Positions 24,851 through 29,258 of a DNA stretch of 29,258 nt are shown here, piece by piece (positions within the stretch are counted from its first letter, which is position 1; each line of letters opens with the position of its first letter). The position numbers and the translations under genes were made by a program. Under the pieces are notes generated by a model that made no database searches, had not been told where the DNA came from, and saw only the letters and a program-made list of their open reading frames with translations. This DNA comes from Sphingomonadales bacterium (GTDB lineage Bacteria > Pseudomonadota > Alphaproteobacteria > Sphingomonadales > Sphingomonadaceae): NCBI GenBank assembly GCA_025360285.1, contig JANYCM010000075.1, positions 1-29,258 of the forward strand, written 5' to 3'.

Positions 24851-24950
24851 CTCCCCTGCCGCTTGCGGGAGGGGTTAGGGGTGAGTTCTTCCGCCAATAA
24901 AGCAACCCTGTTTTCCTCAATACCGACACCTCCCGCAGGCGGGAGGGGAA
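24851..24950. repeat. Paired palindromic repeat (REPIN-like), copy C
   Basis: Left unit CCCCTGCCGC-TT-GCGGGAGGGG (24853-24874, one mismatch) is followed by TTAGGGGTGAG. Right unit CCTCCCGC-AG-GCGGGAGG (24929-24946) is the closing palindrome. The central part is AT-richer and no longer contains the CCCCCACCCCCAG arm, so this copy is more decayed than A and B. It lies between purF and the SDR gene. Confidence 0.82.
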
Positions 24951-24963
24951 AAGCAGAGAAGTG

Positions 24964-25638
24964 ATGTCAGACTCGCCAAAACTTGCCCTTGTCACCGGTG
25001 CCAGCCGCGGTATCGGCGCAGCAACCGCGCTGGCGCTCGCCGCCGCCGGCCATCATGTCATCCTGACTGCGCGCAAGGAGGCCGATCTGGCGGCCGTCGA
25101 GGGCCGCATCCATGGCGCCGGCGGCACCGCAACGATCGCGCCCTTCGATCTCGCCGACAGCGAGGCCATCGACCGGCTGGGTGCCGCCATCGGCGCGCGC
25201 TGGGGCCGGCTCGACGTGCTGGTGCTCAATGCGGCGCAACTCGGCAACCTGACCCCGGTGCCACATATCGACCCCAAGGAATGGGACAAGGTCATCGGGC
25301 TCAACCTGACGGCAAACTGGCGGCTGCTGCGCGCCTTTGACCCCTGGCTGCGGCAGAGCGCCGGCGGCGATGTCGTCGCCATCACCTCATCGGTCGGCAG
25401 CAAGCCCCGCGCCTATTGGGGCGCCTATGCTGCGTCCAAGGCAGCGCTGGAAAGCCTGATCGCCGTCTATGGCCTTGAAACCGGGGCGATTACGCCGATC
25501 CGCACGCATGTCATCGACCCCGGCGCCACCCGCACTGCCATGCGCGCCCGCGCTTTTCCCGGCGAGGACCCCGCCAGCGTCAAGCCGCCCGAAGACGTCG
25601 CGGCGATAATCCTCGCCGCGCTGGCCGCCCCGCGCTGA
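24964..25638 (+). CDS. Short-chain dehydrogenase/reductase (classical SDR)
   Basis: 224 residues with a Rossmann fold. Cofactor loop TGASRGIG (11-18), an LNAA-type motif (VLNAAQL), NLT in the helix that follows, catalytic Ser in ITSSVG, and YAASK with the active Tyr and Lys. TARKE after the second strand suggests NADP preference (Arg in that place). It is shorter than the usual 250 residues but complete in motifs. The substrate is unknown; YciK-like SDRs are the nearest resemblance. ATG 24964 is preceded by GAGAAG; a GTG sits directly before it. The next gene starts one base after the stop. Confidence 0.88.
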   Translation: MSDSPKLALVTGASRGIGAATALALAAAGHHVILTARKEADLAAVEGRIHGAGGTATIAPFDLADSEAIDRLGAAIGARWGRLDVLVLNAAQLGNLTPVPHIDPKEWDKVIGLNLTANWRLLRAFDPWLRQSAGGDVVAITSSVGSKPRAYWGAYAASKAALESLIAVYGLETGAITPIRTHVIDPGATRTAMRARAFPGEDPASVKPPEDVAAIILAALAAPR

Positions 25639-25639
25639 C

Positions 25640-26227
25640 ATGGCCGACGCGCCCGAAACCCCGGCACAGCGCCGCCGCCGCTGGCTGACCATCGGCGAGA
25701 TTGTCGGCGTGCTGGCACTGGTCATTTCGGCCGCGAGCCTGTGGGATTCGCACCAGCAGCGCGTCGAGGATAAGGCCAAGCTGGGGACCAGGGCCGCCGC
25801 CAAGCCGCTGATGCTGACCAGCCATGCCGGTGACGATGGCCGGCTGCTGACCATCACCAGCCCCAATTCCGACCGGGTGATCCAGACCCAGACCATCATG
25901 TTCCCGGCGGCGCTGGGGATATCGAAAGTCGATACCGTCGGCAGCCCGCGGATCGAGGCCGGCTGGTTCGCCGATGCGCTGCACCGGCTGGCGCACGAAC
26001 CCGGCAAGCCGGGGCGGTTGCCGGTGGCGATTGTCACACAATATCTGGATGATGGCACGCCGCGCGCCGACAGCGCGATCTATGATATCGGCTATCGCTG
26101 GCGATCACGGTTGATCGGCGCCGATGTACCGGCGATGGAGGGCATGACCCTGGTCAGCCGCGGCGATGCGAAACTGGTGGAACGCCTCGACACGCGCTGG
26201 ACGAAGGCACATCCCGCCGCCGATTGA
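25640..26227 (+). CDS. Membrane-anchored protein of unknown function
   Basis: 195 residues, not recognised. A basic N terminus (QRRRRW) precedes one membrane helix (about 16-36, LTIGEIVGVLALVISAAS), so the rest should lie in the periplasm or, if the orientation is reversed, the cytoplasm. The body (about 50-190) is rich in beta-type alternation with no clear motif or cysteines. The ATG follows the SDR stop after one base, so the two are probably translated from one message. The effector-like gene begins 53 bases downstream on the same strand, which may mean a shared function, but no motif supports it. Confidence 0.7.
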   Translation: MADAPETPAQRRRRWLTIGEIVGVLALVISAASLWDSHQQRVEDKAKLGTRAAAKPLMLTSHAGDDGRLLTITSPNSDRVIQTQTIMFPAALGISKVDTVGSPRIEAGWFADALHRLAHEPGKPGRLPVAIVTQYLDDGTPRADSAIYDIGYRWRSRLIGADVPAMEGMTLVSRGDAKLVERLDTRWTKAHPAAD

Positions 26228-26280
26228 CCGCAGGCCGCGATCGTGCCGATATAAGCGGCGTAGCGGTGGGACGATTTGCA

Positions 26281-27882
26281 ATGGGGGACGTCAGCACGGC
26301 AGGGCCCAAGCCACCCATCAGCGCGCCTAAGGCGGCTGCGCCAGCAACAGCCGGGCCTGGTGCTGCGCCCGTATCGATCGCCGCACTGGCAACCCAGCTC
26401 AATAATGCAAGGCCCGTCAACCAGTTGCGCGCCATGGCCAGCCAGTTGAACGGCGGCGTCATCCAGCGGACGATCATTGTCGGCGCCGGCGAGGATGCCG
26501 AGACCTTTGAAAAAGGCATTGACCATATTCCCCCCACATGGGGTTTTTCGGCAGGGGCCAAGGCGCATTTTCTGGCACTGCTCAATGATGGCGTCGAGCA
26601 CCGCTACCCCAGCATGACGGTGATGAAGGAAACCATGAAGGCGCTGGGGGCCGGCCCGCCGCCGGGCGCAGCGCGCGGTGGCGGCGGTGCGCCCCCACTG
26701 CGCATGACCGCCGGGCTGCTGTCCGCCGGCCGCGGTGTGTTGGCGCCGCTGCGCATCGCCGGTCCCGCCGATTATGCCGGCACCACGGTCGGCGTCGAAC
26801 AGGAACTGCCCAGCGGCGCGCGCGTGGTCTGCAAGAAGGACGACCGCGGGGTATTCGTCCAGGTCTTCAAGGCCGGCCGCATGCTCGCCGAACTGACGTC
26901 GGACATGGGCGGCCCGGTGGATTATACCATCGAACTGCGCACCTCGCCGGTCGTCGCCACCGATCAGCTGGGCAATGCCGACCGCAAGCATGCCGTGGGC
27001 TTGTTGGTGGCAGCGGTGAAGACGGCAGGCAGGGACCGGCGCGCCATCATCGCCAGCGATATCTCCGGCGACAATCGCGCCGCTGGTTTCGTGTTGAAAA
27101 TCCACAATAAGAACCACCGCATCACCTATGAAGATGGTGAGATCAGCGGTGCATCCAACCAGATTTCTGTGGGTGTGCAGACCGATGCGATGCTCGGCGG
27201 CAGCCCGGAAAGCGCGCTGCTGCTGAAGTCCTCGGCGTGGTTCAAGCCGCGAGCCGATGCCAAGGCGCCGTTCAAGGACCAGGCCAAGGCGCACCGGGCG
27301 TTTGAAATGCTGCTTTCGGCTGTCGAATTCCTTGGCGGCATCTACCGCAGCGGCAACGCTGCGAAACTGCATGATCCAGCCATCAAGAACAGTTGGCAGG
27401 TGCTGCCGCGCACGTCTCCGGCGGAATGGCTGACGCCGCTGGTTCCTGCCGACCGCGAGGTCGTGCTCAAGATGGTGCAGGCCCATCTGACCGATGATTT
27501 CCTGCAGCAAGCCTTTGATTACATGGTGATGCAGAAGGGCGCGCTGGCCGGGCATTTGGTGCCGGCGGCGACCATTTTGGGCAAGCACAGCAGCATCTTT
27601 GAATTCCGCGAAGTGCCCTATGAAATGCGCGGCCATGTGCTGGGCCGCGACCATGATGCGCCGCCGCCGGGGCATTGGATCGGCGGCAGCAGCAGTAGTT
27701 CGAGCAGTTCGATGATGCCCAGAACAACGCCATCAACCATTGTCAGTGCTGCCAGCGGCCGGACCATGCCGCCATCGGATCTCGACCAGAAGTCACAGCC
27801 GCCGGCCAAGTCGGATAAACAGCATCTCGCTGACAGCCTGAAAAAGCTGCGGCCGCCGTCCTACGATGATGACGACGACTAA
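26281..27882 (+). CDS. Effector-like protein of unknown function with VIQR-type N terminus and possible amidoligase-like domain
   Basis: 533 residues, not assigned. Residues 1-35 are Ala/Pro-rich. Residues 44-63 (RPVNQLRAMASQLNGGVIQR) follow the Q-L-x-x-M-A ... V-I-Q-R pattern seen before the body of many toxin/effector proteins near extracellular contractile injection systems and DUF4157 proteins. Residues 168-222 read GVEQEL ... LTSDMG ... YTIELRTSPV, a pattern like the start of amidoligase/carboxylate-amine ligases (acidic metal site, then ELxTxP). Helical regions follow (about 335-470). The C terminus is low-complexity: eight serines (470-477), a Pro/Thr linker, and an end of YDDDDD. There is no signal peptide. 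ATG 26281 is used; earlier in-frame TTG 26224 overlaps the preceding gene. No sheath, tube or baseplate gene is in the window. The body family is unproven. Confidence 0.65.
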   Translation: MGDVSTAGPKPPISAPKAAAPATAGPGAAPVSIAALATQLNNARPVNQLRAMASQLNGGVIQRTIIVGAGEDAETFEKGIDHIPPTWGFSAGAKAHFLALLNDGVEHRYPSMTVMKETMKALGAGPPPGAARGGGGAPPLRMTAGLLSAGRGVLAPLRIAGPADYAGTTVGVEQELPSGARVVCKKDDRGVFVQVFKAGRMLAELTSDMGGPVDYTIELRTSPVVATDQLGNADRKHAVGLLVAAVKTAGRDRRAIIASDISGDNRAAGFVLKIHNKNHRITYEDGEISGASNQISVGVQTDAMLGGSPESALLLKSSAWFKPRADAKAPFKDQAKAHRAFEMLLSAVEFLGGIYRSGNAAKLHDPAIKNSWQVLPRTSPAEWLTPLVPADREVVLKMVQAHLTDDFLQQAFDYMVMQKGALAGHLVPAATILGKHSSIFEFREVPYEMRGHVLGRDHDAPPPGHWIGGSSSSSSSSMMPRTTPSTIVSAASGRTMPPSDLDQKSQPPAKSDKQHLADSLKKLRPPSYDDDDD

Positions 27883-27894
27883 AGCCGCCAGTCG

Positions 27895-28461
27895 CTATGC
27901 GGCCTTGGCCCGCCGGGATTTTTCCAGCTTTTTCAACAGCATGTCACGCTTCAGCTTGCTGAGGTGATCAATGAACAAAATGCCTTCGAGATGGTCCATC
28001 TCGTGCTGGAGGCAGGTTGCCAGCAGTCCATCCAGTTCGGCGTCATGCGCCGCGCCGGTTTCATCGAGCCAGGTGGCGCGAATGCGGGCCGGGCGATCGA
28101 CGTCGGCATATTGGGCGGGCACCGACAGGCAGCCTTCGTTATAGATCGACAATTCGTCCGATTCCCAGGTGATCACCGGATTGATGAAGACCTTGGGATC
28201 ATGGACATATTCGATTTTTTCGGCCTCGGCCTCGCTGGTCGCTTCGGGGGCGTCGGGGTCCTTGGGGCGTTGCAGGTCGATGACCAGGATGCGTTCGGGC
28301 ACGCCGACCTGAATCGCCGCCAGCCCGATGCCCGGCGCGTCATACATCGTCTCGAACATGTCGGCGATCAGCGCCCGGTGTTCGTCGGTAACCCGTTCTA
28401 CGGGCTTGGAAATCTGCCGGAGCCGGTTGTCCGGAATTTCAATGATATCAAGAATGGCCAT
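27895..28461 (-). CDS. def: Peptide deformylase
   Basis: Removes the formyl group from the N-terminal methionine of new proteins. 188 residues with all three motifs: GIGLAAIQ (44-51), EGCLS (109-113, metal ligand Cys111) and QHEMDH (152-157, His153, Glu154, His157). An acidic insert (about 66-84, rich in Glu, Asp and Ala) makes it longer than the 169-residue E. coli enzyme. ATG 28461 fits the MAILDII start typical of the family. It lies 31 bases after recR on the same strand, in a likely two-gene unit, and converges with the effector-like gene across 12 bases. Confidence 0.95.
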   Translation of the reverse strand: MAILDIIEIPDNRLRQISKPVERVTDEHRALIADMFETMYDAPGIGLAAIQVGVPERILVIDLQRPKDPDAPEATSEAEAEKIEYVHDPKVFINPVITWESDELSIYNEGCLSVPAQYADVDRPARIRATWLDETGAAHDAELDGLLATCLQHEMDHLEGILFIDHLSKLKRDMLLKKLEKSRRAKAA

Positions 28462-28492
28462 GGCGCAGAGCTAGGGATTCAGAGGCGAAACG

Positions 28493-29089
28493 TCAAGAAA
28501 CCGGCCGCCGCGCCCGCAGCGCCAGCGCCAAAGTCCCCTCATCGAGATAATCGAGCTCCCCGCCCACCGGCAGGCCGTGCGCCAATTGCGTCACCCGCAC
28601 CCCCAGCCCGGCCAGTTGATCGGCGACATAATGCATCGTCGTCTGGCCTTCCAGCGTCGCATTCATCGCCAGCACCACCTCGGCAATGCCGCCGCCGGCG
28701 ACGCGGGCCACCAGCGCCGGGATCGAAAGATCTTCGGGCCGCACACCATCGAGTGCCGACAGCTTGCCGCCAAGTACATGATATCGGCCGGAAAAAAGCC
28801 GCGCCCGGTCCAGCGCCCAGAGGTCGGCGACCTCCTCCACCACGCACAGACTGGCCGGATCGCGGCGCGGATCGGTGCAGACGGCGCAGGGGTCCTGGGT
28901 ATCGATATTGCCGCAGACGCCGCAGACAACCAGTCCTCGTTCGACGGCCTGGAGCGCGGCAATCAGCGGCGCCAGCGCGGTTTCGCGCTTCTTGATGAGG
29001 TGCAGAACCGCCCGCCGCGCCGACCGCGGGCCAAGGCCGGGCAGCCGGGCCAGCGCATGGGTCAGCGCGTCGATTGCGGGAGAGGCCAT
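28493..29089 (-). CDS. recR: Recombination mediator protein RecR
   Basis: 198-residue protein that works with RecF/RecO to load RecA at gaps. Order: helix-hairpin-helix LPGLGPRSARR (16-26); zinc finger with Cys56, Cys59, Cys68 and Cys71; Toprim domain beginning LCVVEEVADL (81-90) and including GGKLSALDGV; and the C-terminal Walker-B-like region LPVGGELDYLDEGTL. ATG 29089 was chosen; the in-frame TTG six bases earlier is less likely. In many genomes recR follows dnaX and ybaB; neither is visible before the window ends. Confidence 0.95.
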   Translation of the reverse strand: MASPAIDALTHALARLPGLGPRSARRAVLHLIKKRETALAPLIAALQAVERGLVVCGVCGNIDTQDPCAVCTDPRRDPASLCVVEEVADLWALDRARLFSGRYHVLGGKLSALDGVRPEDLSIPALVARVAGGGIAEVVLAMNATLEGQTTMHYVADQLAGLGVRVTQLAHGLPVGGELDYLDEGTLALALRARRPVS

Positions 29090-29104
29090 GGCCAAGGGAT
29101 ATGG

Positions 29105-29135
29105 CCCGCCCTGCCGGATCAGGCAAGGTGGCGGG
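29105..29135. promoter_or_regulatory. Hairpin upstream of recR
   Basis: Outer arms CCCGCC (29105-29110) and GGCGGG (29130-29135) enclose inner arms TGCC and GGCA. On the plus strand CTTTT follows closely, like a weak terminator, but no plus-strand gene ends here. On the minus strand it lies in the recR leader. The role is unclear. The rest of the end region (29136-29258) shows no convincing gene. Confidence 0.35.
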
Positions 29136-29258
29136 GCTTTTCGGGGTTTTGGGGGTCGTTTTGCGGAAATTCCGGGGTCGTCGCCGGATACAGCTAAGGG
29201 GCGCAGGCCGGGCGTCAGGGTATCGGCACCGGATTTGGCGGGGCGAACGCCGGAAATT

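Noticed and set aside
26092..27675. 527-codon open frame antisense to the effector-like gene
   Set aside because: Considered because the plus-strand gene is of unknown family. The plus frame has a sensible N-terminal signature, ordered domains and a natural end, while the minus frame is His/Gln/Gly-rich without motifs.
29136..29258. Possible start of another gene at the window end
   Set aside because: No frame shows a recognisable protein or a ribosome site; too little sequence remains.

Overview
The window looks like chromosomal DNA of a GC-rich alphaproteobacterium, most likely from the Sphingomonadales. This is inferred from four things: a LexA-type GTTC-N7-GTTC box in front of uvrD, a PEP-CTERM protein with a sphingomonad-style PEPxxWA tail, paired CCCCTCCCGC/GCGGGAGGGG palindromes between genes, and the order smc - two DsbA-like genes - DUF721/DciA gene - mutY. 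No mobile element, tRNA, rRNA or CRISPR array was seen, and no gene-free stretch exceeds 300 bases.

Layout. 1-3031 is a minus-strand run: dciA-like gene, DsbA-like lipoprotein, second DsbA-like protein, and the N-terminal part of smc cut by the window edge. Divergent to it, mutY and nudC overlap by four bases (3046-5003). A membrane-bound PAS-GGDEF-EAL protein (5064-7448, minus) is divergent from the DNA helicase uvrD (7567-9873); their shared upstream region holds an SOS box and a perfect 12-bp inverted repeat. An MFS exporter and cysteine synthase follow on plus, and cysK overlaps tail-to-tail with a metallophosphoesterase. A secreted PEP-CTERM protein and an Old Yellow Enzyme homologue converge on a strong hairpin (13904-13933). 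A secreted esterase follows.

16425-22352 (minus) is a fatty-acid or acyl-CoA degradation operon: MerR-type regulator, acyl-CoA dehydrogenase, thiolase, and a fused enoyl-CoA hydratase/3-hydroxyacyl-CoA dehydrogenase. Together these supply the four steps of beta-oxidation. A 22-bp near-palindromic operator and a perfect -35 hexamer precede the regulator, which suggests autoregulation of the whole operon. Both larger spacers in the operon are filled by paired palindromic repeats.

22573-29089 holds hisI with a translationally coupled small membrane protein (minus), purF (plus), a third repeat pair, an SDR oxidoreductase, a membrane-anchored protein of unknown function, and a 533-residue unknown protein. 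The latter has an N-terminal sequence like those on toxin/effector proteins of contractile injection systems, and a possible amidoligase-like segment. This is the best candidate for something undescribed. Peptide deformylase and recR close the window on minus.

Most of the window is core metabolism and genome maintenance. The unusual content is the effector-like gene, the repeat pairs, and the regulatory sites.
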